A stretch of 64,000 bases of DNA from Luteimonas vadosa (GCF_039543545.1 NZ_BAABJY010000001.1:1054001-1118000); one strand, 5' to 3'. Counted from the stretch's first letter, positions 31,604 through 41,454 are shown. Program-made: numbers and translations. The notes: generated by a model from the letters alone, not told the origin.

Positions 31604-34096
31604 TCAGAAGATGTCGTAGGCTTCCTCGGCCGGCGCGTCTTCCTCTCCGTAGTCGACGTAGCTCTCCATCCGTTCCAGGTCTTCTGCCTTGACGTACTCG
31701 GTCAGGCCACCGTCCGACTCGGTCGGGAGCAAGCGGCCGCTGGCGCTCACGGCGACCTTGATCATCCCCGGCGGCGGCTCGTTGCTGGCCAAGGGCACGT
31801 CCTTGAGCGCGACACGCATGTAGTCGATCCAGATCGGCAGCGCGGCCTTGCCGCCGTACTCGCGGTAGCCCAGCGAACGGTTGTCGTCGCGGCCGACCCA
31901 GACCGAGGTCACCACGTTGCCCCCGAAGCCGGAGAACCAGGCGTCGCGGTGGTCGTTGGTCGAGCCGGTCTTGCCGCCCACGTCCTCGCGCTCGAGGACC
32001 TTGGCCGCGGTGCCGGTGCCCCGCTGGACCACGTCGCGCATCATCGAGACCAGCTGGTAGGCGATGCGCTCGTCGATCGCGCGCGGGGCGATCACGGCAT
32101 CGGCGGGGGGCGTGGCGGCAGGCTTGGGGCCCGATTCCGCGGTCGCGTCCGCCGCGGCCGCGGGCGGGGGCGCGGCAGGGCCGAGGTTGAAGCCATCGAC
32201 GACCTGGGCTGCGGCCTGGCTGGTGCCCCCGGGCCGGGTGCAACCTCGGCAGGCGATCGGGGGGTTCTCCTTGAACACGATCTTGTCGTCGCGGTCCCGG
32301 ACCACGTCGATGAACCAGGGGGTGACGCGGAAGCCGCCGTTGGCGAACACCGCGTAGCCGCGGGCGATGTCCAGCGGTCGCAACGAGGGCGTGCCCAGGG
32401 CGATCGAGAGGTTGGGCGGCAGTTCGGCCTCGTCGAACCCGAAATTGCTGATGTAGCGGCGGGCATAGTCCACTCCGATGGCGTCGAGCATGCGCACCGA
32501 AACCAGGTTGCGCGAGCGCACCAGCGCCTCGCGGATCCGCATCGGGCCCAGGAACCGGCCGTCGTCGTTCTGCGGCCGCCATTCCTGGCCACGCCGCATG
32601 CGGAACACCACGGGGGCGTCGAGCACGATCGACGCGGGGTTGAAGCCGCGCTCGAAGGCGGCCGAATAGATGAAGGGCTTGAAGCTCGAGCCGGGCTGGC
32701 GCCGGGCCTGGGTCGCCCGGTTGAACTTCTGGCCGGCGAAGCTGAGGCCGCCGACCAGGGCGCGCAGGGCGCCTGTGTCGTATTCCATCGAGACCAGGGC
32801 CGACTGTGCGCGCGGCAGCTGGTCCAGTTGCCAGGTGGGCTTCGCCGCCGGACCGGGCGTTTCGCCTTCCTTCGTCTCCGGTTCGATGCGGCGCACCCGC
32901 ACCAGGTCGCCGCGGGTCAGCAGGGCGCCCGGGGTGCGGCCGGTCCAGCGGCTGGACGCCGCGTCCAGGGTGAGGGTGGTGCCGCTGGCCAGCACGACGT
33001 CGGCGGTGCCGTTGCCGCTGCGCAGGACGATCGCCGGCAGCAGCCCGGCCTGCGCCGGGATCCCGCGCAAGCGGGCGCTGGCGGTAGCGGCATCCTCGCC
33101 TTCGGCCAGTTCAAAGGTCTGCTCGACCTTGTTCCAGCCGTGCCGGTGGTCGTAGGTCCGCAACCCGTCGCGCACCGCGAGGTCGGCGGCGGCCTGCAGG
33201 GCCGGGTCGATGGTGGTGGTGACGTGGTAGCCCTTGGTCAGCACGTCACCGCCGAAGCGGGCGATCATTTCCTGGCGCACCATTTCCGCCACGTACGGGG
33301 CATGGACCTCGACCGGGCGCTCGTGCGGGGCCGCGTGCATCGCGACCGCTTGCGCGGCGCGTTCCTCGGCCGCGCTGATGAAGCCGAGTTCGCGCATCCG
33401 CTGCAGCACGTAGTTCCGGCGGATCCGCGCCCGCTCGGGGTTGGTGATCGGATTGCCGCTGGAGGGGAACTTGGGGATCGAGGCCAGGGTGGCGACCTCG
33501 TCCAGGCTCAGCCTGTCCAGGGACTTACCGTAGTAGAACTCCGCCGCCGCGGCGATGCCGTAGGCGCGATTGCCGAAGAAACTCTTGTTCAGGTAGAGCT
33601 CGAAGATCTCGTCCTTCTCCAGCTCGCGTTCCATCTTCATCGCCAGCAGCATCTCGGCGAGCTTGCGCGTGTAGCTGTATTCGGAGCTCAGGTAGAACTG
33701 GCGCGCGACCTGTTGGGTGATCGTCGACCCCCCGGGAACCCGCTTGTCGTCGGTCGTGGCCAGCAGCCAGATCGCGCGCGCCACGCCCTTGTAGTCGACG
33801 CCGCCGTGCTCGTAGAAGCGGTTGTCCTCGATGGCGATGAAAGCCTGCTTCATCCGCTCCGGGACCTCGCCGATCTCCACCGGGTAGCGGCGCGTCTCCC
33901 CGAACAGCGCCATGAGGCGCCCGTCCCGGGCATAGACGTACATCGGCTCCTGCAGCGCCACGTTGCGCAGGCTCTGGACGTCCGGCAGCTTGGACGAGAC
34001 CACCAGGTACAGCGTTCCCAGCCCCAGGGCGCCCAGGATGGCCACGGCGGCGATCCCGAGGAACGTCCAACGGAGGAATCGGCGGAATCGGGACAT
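31604..34096 (-). CDS. mrcA: penicillin-binding protein 1A
   Basis: 830 aa class A PBP of the inner membrane. A cytosolic Arg-rich tip and one transmembrane helix (about 10-32) lead to the glycosyltransferase domain with 'AIEDNRFYEHGGVD' (catalytic Glu, about residue 90) and 'GGSTITQQVARQFYL'. The transpeptidase domain has the active-site Ser in 'PGSSFKPF' (SxxK), 'SRN' and 'GKTGSTND' (KTG). The C-terminal tail is acidic and disordered, and a Pro/Ala/Glu-rich insert around 630-670 separates motifs. It diverges from pilMNOPQ, as in other xanthomonads and pseudomonads. Confidence 0.96.
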   Translation of the reverse strand: MSRFRRFLRWTFLGIAAVAILGALGLGTLYLVVSSKLPDVQSLRNVALQEPMYVYARDGRLMALFGETRRYPVEIGEVPERMKQAFIAIEDNRFYEHGGVDYKGVARAIWLLATTDDKRVPGGSTITQQVARQFYLSSEYSYTRKLAEMLLAMKMERELEKDEIFELYLNKSFFGNRAYGIAAAAEFYYGKSLDRLSLDEVATLASIPKFPSSGNPITNPERARIRRNYVLQRMRELGFISAAEERAAQAVAMHAAPHERPVEVHAPYVAEMVRQEMIARFGGDVLTKGYHVTTTIDPALQAAADLAVRDGLRTYDHRHGWNKVEQTFELAEGEDAATASARLRGIPAQAGLLPAIVLRSGNGTADVVLASGTTLTLDAASSRWTGRTPGALLTRGDLVRVRRIEPETKEGETPGPAAKPTWQLDQLPRAQSALVSMEYDTGALRALVGGLSFAGQKFNRATQARRQPGSSFKPFIYSAAFERGFNPASIVLDAPVVFRMRRGQEWRPQNDDGRFLGPMRIREALVRSRNLVSVRMLDAIGVDYARRYISNFGFDEAELPPNLSIALGTPSLRPLDIARGYAVFANGGFRVTPWFIDVVRDRDDKIVFKENPPIACRGCTRPGGTSQAAAQVVDGFNLGPAAPPPAAAADATAESGPKPAATPPADAVIAPRAIDERIAYQLVSMMRDVVQRGTGTAAKVLEREDVGGKTGSTNDHRDAWFSGFGGNVVTSVWVGRDDNRSLGYREYGGKAALPIWIDYMRVALKDVPLASNEPPPGMIKVAVSASGRLLPTESDGGLTEYVKAEDLERMESYVDYGEEDAPAEEAYDIF

Positions 34097-34135
34097 GGGC
34101 GACTTGGACCTGGCCGGGAGGCAGCGGGGCCGGCA

Positions 34136-34141
34136 AGTATA
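34136..34141 (-). promoter_or_regulatory. candidate -10 box for mrcA
   Basis: TATACT on the minus strand, 40 bp before the mrcA start. No matching -35 could be found, so this is weak. Confidence 0.35.
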
Positions 34142-34230
34142 GAGGTTGATCCGTCGACTTCCCGAGGCGCATCGCGGCGTTCCGGGCGTTCCTGAACAGT
34201 GCGCTGCAACACGCTCCGGGAGATCGAAGG

Positions 34231-34259
34231 TTGCCTTCCGGTGAAAACTCCGTTATTTA
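34231..34259 (+). promoter_or_regulatory. promoter candidate for pilMNOPQ
   Basis: TTGCCT (34231-34236) and TATTTA (34254-34259) are 17 bp apart, and the -10 region is unusually A/T-rich for this GC-rich DNA. It lies 50 bp before the pilM start. Confidence 0.6.
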
Positions 34260-34310
34260 ATGCACCGGGGCACGAAGCGCGTGTAAACGCCCGTGACAAG
34301 GGGAGAAATC

Positions 34311-35369
34311 GTGGGACTGATCACAAAGAGTCAGGCGCCGCTGGTCGGGGTCGACATCAGTTCGACAGCGGTGAAGCTGCTGCAGCTGTCGCGCAACGGC
34401 GACCGGTACCGGGTCGAGCACTACGCCGTGGAACCCCTTCCGCCCAATGCCGTGGTGGAGAAGAGCATCGTCGAGGTCGAGGCGGTCGGCGAGGCCATCC
34501 GCCGCGCCATGGCGCGCTCGGGCAGCAAGGCCAAGCACGCCGCCGCCGCGGTCGCGGGCTCGGCGGTGATCACCAAGATCATCCCCATGCCCGGCGACCT
34601 GGACGACGACGAGATGGAGTCCCAGATCGAGCTCGAGGCGGTCAACTACATCCCCTATCCGATCGAGGAAGTGAACCTGGACTTCGAGGTGCTGGGCCCG
34701 ATGCCCGGCAACGAGGAGATGGTCCAGGTCCTGCTGGCGGCCTCGCGCTCAGAGAACGTCGAGATGCGCGCCTCCGCGCTGGAACTCGGCGGCCTGTCCG
34801 CGCGGGTGATGGACGTGGAGGCCTTCGCGATCGAGAACGCCTTCGCGCTGCTGGCCAGCACCCTGAACCTGCCCGGCGACGGAATCGTGGCGCTGGTCGA
34901 CGTGGGCGCGACCATGACCACGCTCAACATCCTGCGCAATGGCCGCAGCCTGTACAGCCGCGAGCAGGTCTTCGGCGGCAAGCAGCTGACCGACGAGGTC
35001 ATGCGCCGCTACGGGCTCAGCTACGAGGAGGCCGGCCTGGCCAAGCGCCAGGGCGGACTGCCCGAAAGCTACGAAATCGAGGTCCTGGAGCCGTTCAAGG
35101 AGGCGCTGGTCCAGCAGATCAACCGCCTGCTGCAGTTCTTCTACGCCGGCAGCGAATTCAACCGCGTCGACCAGATCGTCCTCGCCGGCGGCTGCGCCTC
35201 CATCCCGGGCGTCTCGGAGATGGTCGAGGAACAGCTGGGCGTGCAATCGGTGGTCGCCAACCCGCTGGCGCAGATGACGCTCGGCTCCCGCGTGCAGGCG
35301 CACGCCCTGGCGCAGGATGCACCGGCGCTGATGATCGCCTGCGGCCTGGCCTTGAGGAGTTTCGACTGA
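34311..35369 (+). CDS. pilM: type IV pilus inner-membrane platform protein PilM
   Basis: 352 aa, actin-like ATPase-fold cytosolic protein that binds the N-terminus of PilN. The start is GTG 34311 behind AAGGGGAG; 'GLITKSQAPLVGVDISSTAVK' is the start of the family, with the phosphate-1 motif 'GVDISST'. 'VALVDVGATMTTLNIL' (phosphate 2) and 'LAGGCASIPGVSEMVEEQL' (adenosine) complete the fold. The TGA of pilM and the ATG of pilN share one base, so they are translationally coupled. Confidence 0.95.
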   Translation: MGLITKSQAPLVGVDISSTAVKLLQLSRNGDRYRVEHYAVEPLPPNAVVEKSIVEVEAVGEAIRRAMARSGSKAKHAAAAVAGSAVITKIIPMPGDLDDDEMESQIELEAVNYIPYPIEEVNLDFEVLGPMPGNEEMVQVLLAASRSENVEMRASALELGGLSARVMDVEAFAIENAFALLASTLNLPGDGIVALVDVGATMTTLNILRNGRSLYSREQVFGGKQLTDEVMRRYGLSYEEAGLAKRQGGLPESYEIEVLEPFKEALVQQINRLLQFFYAGSEFNRVDQIVLAGGCASIPGVSEMVEEQLGVQSVVANPLAQMTLGSRVQAHALAQDAPALMIACGLALRSFD

Positions 35370-35992
35370 TGGCACGGATCAATCTCCTGCCGTGGCGCGA
35401 GGAGCGCCGCAGGCAGCGACAGAAGGAGTTCGGCATCATCCTCGGGATCGGGGCGGTGGCCGGCGTTGTGCTGTGGTTCCTGGTCAACGGGTATTACAAC
35501 GCCCAGATCGAGGGGCAGGGCGAGCGGAACGCGTACGTCCAGCAGCAGATCGACCAGGTCAAGCTCCAGAACAAGGAAATCGAGGAGCTGGAGCGGCAGA
35601 AGGCCCGCCTGCTGGCCCGCAAGGAGGTCATCGAGGAGCTGCAGGCCAACCGCTCGCAGATGGTCCACCTGTTCGACTCGCTGGTGCGCACCATTCCCGA
35701 TGGCGTCACGTTGACCTCGATCCAGCAGGAGGGCACCAAGCTGACCCTCACCGGGCGCTCCCAGTCGAACGCCCGCGTCAGTACCTACATGCGTAACCTT
35801 GAGGGATCGGGCTGGATGACCAAACCCGATCTTTCCATCATCGAGGCCAGGGACGGAATCGCCGGCTTGCCCTACACCTTCACCTTGGCGGTCCAGCTGG
35901 CGAATCCCAATGCGCCCAAGGACGAGGACGGCGACGGCGTGCCCGACGAGACTGCACCGGCAGCCGAGCCCGCACCAGGAGCCGCGCCATGA
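35369..35992 (+). CDS. pilN: type IV pilus biogenesis protein PilN
   Basis: 207 aa. The conserved N-terminal 'MARINLLPWREERRR' binds PilM in the cytosol. One transmembrane helix follows (about 22-40), then a periplasmic coiled coil (about 45-95) and a small ferredoxin-like domain. The C-terminus is a Pro/Ala/Glu-rich tail. It pairs with PilO in the alignment subcomplex. Confidence 0.95.
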   Translation: MARINLLPWREERRRQRQKEFGIILGIGAVAGVVLWFLVNGYYNAQIEGQGERNAYVQQQIDQVKLQNKEIEELERQKARLLARKEVIEELQANRSQMVHLFDSLVRTIPDGVTLTSIQQEGTKLTLTGRSQSNARVSTYMRNLEGSGWMTKPDLSIIEARDGIAGLPYTFTLAVQLANPNAPKDEDGDGVPDETAPAAEPAPGAAP

Positions 35993-36669
35993 ACCAGAGG
36001 AAGATTTCGCTCCGGGACCTGGATTTCAACAACACCGGCGCCTGGCCGCGCGAATACAAGTTCGGCGCCGCCGCACTGCTGGGCCTGGTGCTGCTCGGCT
36101 TGCTGTGGTGGTTCTTCACCCGGGACAAGGGCGATGAGCTGGAAGCGCTGGAGCGGCAGGAGGCCACGCTTCGCGAGGAGTTCGTGAATGAACAGGGCAA
36201 GGCGGCCAACCTCGAACCGCTGAAGCAGCAGCTCGCGCAGATGGAGCAGCAACTGCAGCAGATGCTGCGCCAGCTCCCGAGCAAGACCGAGATGCCGGAC
36301 CTGATCGTCGACATTTCGCAGACGGCGTTGGCCACCGGCATCCAGAACGAATTGTTCCAACCCGGGCCGGAATCACCGAAGGAGTTCTACGCCGAAAAGC
36401 CGATCGCATTGCGGATGGTGGGCAGCTACCACCAGTTCGGCGCGTTCGTCAGTGGCGTGGCATCGCTTCCGCGCGTGGTGATCATGACCATGCACGACAT
36501 CGCCTTGCGGCCGCGCAATGCGGCCACGGATCCGTCGGCCGGAATAAAGGACGGCACGCCGCTCGAACTGGCAGGGACGGTCAAGACGTACCGGTACCTG
36601 GACGAGGAAGAAACCGCGGCCCAGGAGAGTGCGGCGGCCGCCGCAGCAGCCGCAGGGGGAGGGCAATAG
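35989..36669 (+). CDS. pilO: type IV pilus biogenesis protein PilO
   Basis: 226 aa: N-terminal 'LDFNNTGAWPREYKFG', a transmembrane helix (about 25-43), a periplasmic coiled coil with 'LEPLKQQLAQMEQQLQQML' and the family 'LPSKTEMPDLIVDISQTAL'. The C-terminus ends in a Glu/Ala tract. The start overlaps the pilN stop (ATGA). Confidence 0.95.
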   Translation: MNQRKISLRDLDFNNTGAWPREYKFGAAALLGLVLLGLLWWFFTRDKGDELEALERQEATLREEFVNEQGKAANLEPLKQQLAQMEQQLQQMLRQLPSKTEMPDLIVDISQTALATGIQNELFQPGPESPKEFYAEKPIALRMVGSYHQFGAFVSGVASLPRVVIMTMHDIALRPRNAATDPSAGIKDGTPLELAGTVKTYRYLDEEETAAQESAAAAAAAAGGGQ

Positions 36670-36670
36670 C

Positions 36671-37216
36671 ATGCGCGTGATCCACCACAACGCACGCAGC
36701 AAGGCCTGCCTGGCGGTCGCCCTGGCGCTTGGCCTGGCGGGTTGCGGCCGCGGCATCACCAGCACGCCGGGTGACGCGCCCAACCTCGAGGAATGGGTGG
36801 CGGAGGTCAAGGCGAGGCCGGCGCCGCCGCTGGATCCGTTGCCGGTCATGCAGCAGTTCGAGACCTTCGAATACGCCGCACAAGGCATGCGCGACCCGTT
36901 CAGCACGGCGTTCAGCACCGATGGCAGCGGTAGCGGCCCGCGTCCGGACTCCAGCCGCCGCAAGCAGACACTGGAACAGTTTCCGCTCGACAGCCTGGAC
37001 ATGGTGGGCACCATCGGCAGCGGGAGCAGCCTGACGGGCCTGGTCCTGGCGCCCGACAAGGTGACTTACCGGGTGCAGCCGGGCGTTTACATGGGTCAGA
37101 GCGACGGACGCATCACCGGCATCTACGAAGACCGGATTGAACTCGTTGAACTTGTGCCCGATGGCGCGGGCGGCTGGCTGGAACGGCCGGCCACGATTGC
37201 GCTCGAAGACAATTGA
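36671..37216 (+). CDS. pilP: type IV pilus lipoprotein PilP
   Basis: 181 aa. A short basic N-terminus and hydrophobic stretch end in 'LGLAGCGRG', a lipobox with Cys at residue 24 or so. The mature part has 'AQGMRDPFSTAFS' and a C-terminal beta domain with 'LDMVGTIG', 'KVTYRVQPGVYMGQSDGRI' and 'IELVELVPDG' that binds PilQ. ATG 36671 lies just after the pilO stop. The stop overlaps a TTG in front of the real pilQ start. Confidence 0.93.
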   Translation: MRVIHHNARSKACLAVALALGLAGCGRGITSTPGDAPNLEEWVAEVKARPAPPLDPLPVMQQFETFEYAAQGMRDPFSTAFSTDGSGSGPRPDSSRRKQTLEQFPLDSLDMVGTIGSGSSLTGLVLAPDKVTYRVQPGVYMGQSDGRITGIYEDRIELVELVPDGAGGWLERPATIALEDN

Positions 37217-37230
37217 TTAGGGGAAGCCAG

Positions 37231-39240
37231 ATGATCGTCACCACCGCGCAACGCAAGCAAACCACGCCGCGTCTTCCGTCCATGCGGGCCGGCGCCATCG
37301 GGCTTCTCGCGGGACTGCTCTCGGCGTTCAGCGCCGTGCACGCGGCATCGCCGACCCCCGCCGCCGGCCTGTTGCCGATGGCGCAGGCCACCGCCACGGC
37401 CGCCGCAGACCCGGCCAAGCAGGTGCCGGCCGCGGTGTCGGTGTCCAACATCGACTTCAAGCGCGGCGAGGGTGGTTCCGGAAAGCTGATCCTCCGGTTC
37501 AGCGGCGATGGTGCCGTGCCGGACCTGCAGACCCAGGGGTCCAGTGTCGTGGTCGACGTCGGCAACGCAAGCCTGCCGGCTTCGCTGCAGAAACCCCTGA
37601 ACGTGACCGACTTCGCGACACCCGTGCAGCGCATCGACGCCAACCAGGGCAGCAAGGGCGCCAGGATCGTGCTCAGCACCAATGGCGCCTTCGAGTCGCT
37701 GGCCTACCAGACCGGGCGCGATTACATCGTCGAGATCGTGCCCCGCGCAGCCGCCGCCAACCGGGCGATCGGCGCCAGCAATGCCGTCGCGGCCACCGCA
37801 CAGTCCTCGGCCTCCCTCTCCGACGAGACCCGCAGCTACCGCGGCCGCCCCGTGACCTTCAACTTCCAGGACGTGCCGGTCCGGACGGTGCTGCAGCTGA
37901 TCGCGGAGATCTCGGACCTCAACATCGTCGCCAGCGACAGCGTGCAGGGCAACGTGACCCTGCGACTGATCAACGTGCCCTGGGACCAGGCACTGGACAT
38001 CGTGCTGCAGGCCAAGAGCCTGGACAAGCGCCGTAGCGGCAACGTGATCTGGGTCGCCCCTCAGGCCGAGATCGCCAAGTTCGAGCAGGACAAGGAAAAC
38101 GCCCGCCTGGCGCTGGAAGAGCGCGCCGAGATGGTGACCGAATACATCCCGATCAGTTACGGCAGCGCCGAGGACATCGCCAAGCTGCTCACCGATGAGA
38201 GCAAGGGCAATTCGGGCGGCGCAGGCGGCGCCGGTGGCGCCGGCTCCCAGAGCCGGGGGTTCCTGTCCTCGCGCGGCAGCATCAGCTTCGACCGCCGCAC
38301 CAACACCCTGCTGGTGATCGACATCCCGCAGCGCGTCTCCGAGATCCAGCGCCTCGTCGCCCTGCTCGACAAGCCCGTCGACCAGGTGGTCATCGAGGCC
38401 CGCATCGTCATCGCCAACGAGTCCTTCGCGCGCGAACTGGGTGCCCGCTTCGGCATCACCGGCAACAAGGACAACGCGTACTTCAGCGGCAACCTCGAAG
38501 CCAATTCCGCGAACCGCACCTCGGACGTGAGCACGTCGATCGCCAACCAGACTGCGTTCAACGCCTGGGTGGCAGGCGGCCAGGTCGGCCCGGCGCCCGT
38601 GCCGCAGGCCTCGACCATCACCCGCGGGCTGAACATCAACCTGCCGACCTCGTTCCAGAACGCCGGCTCCCTCGCGCTGTCGATCCTCAACGCGGGCTAC
38701 CTGCTCGACATCGAACTGTCGGCGCTGCAGCAGCAGGGCCGCGGCGAGGTCATCTCGAACCCGCGCGTGGTGACCAGCAACCAGAAGGAAGCGATCATCC
38801 GCCAGGGCCAGGAAGTCGGTTACCTGACCGTCACCGGCGGCCAGAGCAACAACGTGCCCACGGTGCAGTTCAAGGACGTGCTCCTGGAACTCAAGGTCAC
38901 CCCGACGATCACCGCCGACGGCCGCGTGTTCCTGAGCATCGCCCTGAAGAAGGACGAGATTCTCGACTTCGTCAGCATCGGCGCGTTCGGCGACGTGCCG
39001 CAGCTGAGCAAGCGCGAGGTGACCACGGCGGTGCTGATCGACGACGGCCAGACCGTGGTCATCGGTGGCGTCTACGAGTTCAGCAACCGCGACGACGTCA
39101 CCAAGGTACCGTTCCTGGGCGACATCCCGGTCCTGGGCAACCTGTTCAAGACCAAGAGCCGCAACAAGTCCAAGGCCGAACTGCTGATCTTCGTGACCCC
39201 GAAGGTGCTGCGCGTCGCGCCGCGCCCGGCCGGGCTGTGA
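37231..39240 (+). CDS. pilQ: type IV pilus secretin PilQ
   Basis: 669 aa outer-membrane secretin. Signal peptide about 1-38 ('GAIGLLAGLLSAFSAVHA'). A single AMIN domain (about 70-175) binds peptidoglycan; N0/N1 domains follow, then the secretin domain with 'VGYLTVTGG', 'VQFKDVLLELKVTPTIT' and 'DGQTVVIGGVYEF', ending 'LLIFVTPKVLR'. Start ATG 37231 has AGGGGA in front; a TTG at 37213 is in frame but overlaps the pilP stop. A Gly-rich run (about 333-345) interrupts the N1/secretin boundary. Confidence 0.96.
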   Translation: MIVTTAQRKQTTPRLPSMRAGAIGLLAGLLSAFSAVHAASPTPAAGLLPMAQATATAAADPAKQVPAAVSVSNIDFKRGEGGSGKLILRFSGDGAVPDLQTQGSSVVVDVGNASLPASLQKPLNVTDFATPVQRIDANQGSKGARIVLSTNGAFESLAYQTGRDYIVEIVPRAAAANRAIGASNAVAATAQSSASLSDETRSYRGRPVTFNFQDVPVRTVLQLIAEISDLNIVASDSVQGNVTLRLINVPWDQALDIVLQAKSLDKRRSGNVIWVAPQAEIAKFEQDKENARLALEERAEMVTEYIPISYGSAEDIAKLLTDESKGNSGGAGGAGGAGSQSRGFLSSRGSISFDRRTNTLLVIDIPQRVSEIQRLVALLDKPVDQVVIEARIVIANESFARELGARFGITGNKDNAYFSGNLEANSANRTSDVSTSIANQTAFNAWVAGGQVGPAPVPQASTITRGLNINLPTSFQNAGSLALSILNAGYLLDIELSALQQQGRGEVISNPRVVTSNQKEAIIRQGQEVGYLTVTGGQSNNVPTVQFKDVLLELKVTPTITADGRVFLSIALKKDEILDFVSIGAFGDVPQLSKREVTTAVLIDDGQTVVIGGVYEFSNRDDVTKVPFLGDIPVLGNLFKTKSRNKSKAELLIFVTPKVLRVAPRPAGL

Positions 39241-39267
39241 TCGGCTAGTCCCGCGCGATCGATCCGC

Positions 39268-39289
39268 AAGGGGGCCTTCGGGCCCCCTT
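39268..39289 (+). terminator. terminator after pilQ
   Basis: The 9-bp stem AAGGGGGCC/GGCCCCCTT with loop TTCG is followed by a weak T-run (GTCGTT). It closes the pilMNOPQ operon. Confidence 0.75.
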
Positions 39290-39411
39290 GTCGTTGGTGG
39301 CTCGCGCGGCTGGCGCGGATCCTGAACCTCGCAGGTCCGTGGCTGAACCATGCCGCGCCGATTGGGTCAAACTGGACCCCGGCGCGCCCCGCGCCGTTCC
39401 ACCGGACCGCA

Positions 39412-40416
39412 ATGGACAGCCTCAGCGAAAGCCAAAGCGATACCTCCAGCCGCATCCACGATGTGTTCCTCGCGCTGCGCGACGACCTGGCGACCCGCAT
39501 CGTCGGCCAATCGGGCCTGATCGAGCGCCTGCTGATCGCGCTGCTGGCCGACGGACACCTGCTGGTGGAGGGAGCGCCAGGGCTCGCCAAGACCAGCGCG
39601 ATCCGTGCGCTGTCCGATCGGCTCGAAGCCGATTTCGCCCGGGTCCAGTTCACGCCCGACCTGCTTCCGGCCGACCTGACCGGCACCGAAGTCTGGCGCC
39701 CCGGCGACGGGCGGTTCGAATTCCTGCCCGGGCCGATCTTCCATCCCGTCCTGCTCGCCGACGAGATCAACCGGGCGCCGGCGAAGGTCCAGTCCGCCCT
39801 GCTCGAGGCGATGGGCGAGCGGCAAGTGACCGTCGGCCGCGAGACCTACCCCCTGCCCGAACTGTTCCTGGTCATGGCGACGCAGAACCCGATCGAGCAG
39901 GAAGGCACCTTCCCGTTGCCGGAGGCGCAACTCGACCGATTCCTGATGTACGTGCGCATCGGGTACCCGGAAGCGGACGCCGAGGCCCAGATCCTGCGCC
40001 TGGAGCGCGACCGCGCCCGCAGGACCCTGGAGCATGCCAGCGAGGCCCCGGTCAAGGTCTCGCTGGACGATGTCTTCGCCGCGCGCAGGGCCGTGCTCGA
40101 CCTGCACGTGGCGCCGCAACTGGAGCGCTACCTGATCGAGCTGGTGCTGGCGTCGCGCGATGCCGCCCGCTACGACGCCGACCTGGCCCGACGGATCGCC
40201 TGGGGCGCCAGCCCACGGGGATCGATCGCGCTGGAGCGTTGCGCGCGCGCCCGCGCCTGGCTGGCGGGCCGCGACTTCGTCACGCCCGAGGACGTGCGGG
40301 CGATCGCGCCGGACGTGCTCCGCCATCGGGTGCTGCCGAGTTACGAGGCGACCGCGGAAGGTTGGGACGGTGAGCGCCTGGTGCAGGCATTGCTCGACAA
40401 GGTGCCCCTGCCTTGA
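39412..40416 (+). CDS. MoxR family AAA+ ATPase
   Basis: 334 aa. Walker A 'VEGAPGLAKTSAI' (about 52-64) and Walker B 'LLADEINRAPAKVQSALLEA', then 'VMATQNPIEQEGTFPLPEAQ' and 'RRVLPSY'-type 'RHRVLPSYEATA' at the end. MoxR ATPases are chaperone-like and work with VWA-domain proteins. Here it starts the Bat-type operon that continues to 46433. The first gene begins about 120 bp after the pilQ terminator. Confidence 0.93.
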   Translation: MDSLSESQSDTSSRIHDVFLALRDDLATRIVGQSGLIERLLIALLADGHLLVEGAPGLAKTSAIRALSDRLEADFARVQFTPDLLPADLTGTEVWRPGDGRFEFLPGPIFHPVLLADEINRAPAKVQSALLEAMGERQVTVGRETYPLPELFLVMATQNPIEQEGTFPLPEAQLDRFLMYVRIGYPEADAEAQILRLERDRARRTLEHASEAPVKVSLDDVFAARRAVLDLHVAPQLERYLIELVLASRDAARYDADLARRIAWGASPRGSIALERCARARAWLAGRDFVTPEDVRAIAPDVLRHRVLPSYEATAEGWDGERLVQALLDKVPLP

Positions 40417-40546
40417 GGGCGACGGGGGTGAACGCGATGCATGCGGCTACAGCCCGCCTGCGCCCGTTGCCTGCCATCGATCGCGCGGCTGCCGTCGTGC
40501 AGTGTGCGGGTCGTTCCGGTCCTGGCCAGTGCCTGGGCGGACGGGC

Positions 40547-41452
40547 ATGAGCGACGGCGTCAGGCCCACGTTGCCCGAACTCATCGCCTTGCGAGGCGTC
40601 GCGCAGGGAAGGCGTGGTCCGCGCAAGGGCAGGCATGGCGTCAGTGGCCGCGCCCCGTCCCCGTTGCGCGGACGCGGGATGGAGTACGCGGAGTCGCGCG
40701 AATACGCGCTGGGCGACGACGCCCGCCACGTCGACTGGAAACTCACCGCGCGCAGCGGCCAGCTGCACACCAAGCTGTTCCAGGCCGAGCGCGAGCGGCT
40801 GACGCTGGTCGTGGCCGATACCGCGCCGGGCCTGTACTTCGGCACGCGCACGCGCTTCAAGTCGGTGCAGGCCGCGCGGGCCGGGGCGATCGCCGCATGG
40901 ACGGCCATCCGCGATGGCGATCGCGTCGCCGCCTTGCGAGGCAGCGACCAGGAGCCGCCCGTGCCCCCCGCCGCGGGTCCGCGCGGGGCGCTGCGCGTGC
41001 TCGATGCGCTGGTGCGCTGGTACGGCGCGCGCCCGGGAGACGACGAGGGCCTGGCCTTCGCGCTGGACCATGCCCAGCGCCTGCTGCGTCCGGGATCGCG
41101 GTTGCTGGTGCTGGCCGACCCGGCCAGCATCGCCGACGTCCCCGACAGCCGCTGGCCGGCATTGGGCATGCACCATGAAGTGGTGGTGTTGCTGCTGACT
41201 GATGCGCTGGAGACCGCGCCGCCAAGGATGGCGCTGCCATTCGCGGGCGGCGCAGGTGATGGCGCCCCGCACCGCGTGGACCTCGACCTGGCGTCCGCGC
41301 CGCAACGCCAGCGCTGGCGCGAGGCATTCGTGGCGCCGGTGGAGGCCGCGCTGGCCGAGCTGCCCGCGCGCGGCGTGCGCGTGCAGGCGCTCCCCACCGA
41401 CGCCGCCAGCGACGCCTGGTTGCCCTTGTTCAGCGCTCCGCGCGCGGCCTGA
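40547..41452 (+). CDS. DUF58 domain-containing protein
   Basis: 301 aa. Contains the diagnostic 'MEYAESREYALGDDARHVDW' and 'WKLTARSGQLHTKLFQAERE' (about 46-80), followed by a VWA-like fold. In other bacteria the gene always accompanies MoxR. The start is ATG 40547, 130 bp after moxR; the gap has no obvious other gene. No transmembrane segment. Confidence 0.9.
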   Translation: MSDGVRPTLPELIALRGVAQGRRGPRKGRHGVSGRAPSPLRGRGMEYAESREYALGDDARHVDWKLTARSGQLHTKLFQAERERLTLVVADTAPGLYFGTRTRFKSVQAARAGAIAAWTAIRDGDRVAALRGSDQEPPVPPAAGPRGALRVLDALVRWYGARPGDDEGLAFALDHAQRLLRPGSRLLVLADPASIADVPDSRWPALGMHHEVVVLLLTDALETAPPRMALPFAGGAGDGAPHRVDLDLASAPQRQRWREAFVAPVEAALAELPARGVRVQALPTDAASDAWLPLFSAPRAA

Positions 41453-41454
41453 GC

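Noticed and set aside
37213..37230. A TTG start for PilQ upstream of ATG 37231
   Set aside because: It overlaps the pilP stop and lacks a Shine-Dalgarno, while ATG 37231 has AGGGGA at a good distance.
38205..38260. Short Gly/Ala-rich repeat-like stretch inside pilQ
   Set aside because: It is a flexible linker within a normal secretin gene, in frame and without sign of repeat expansion.
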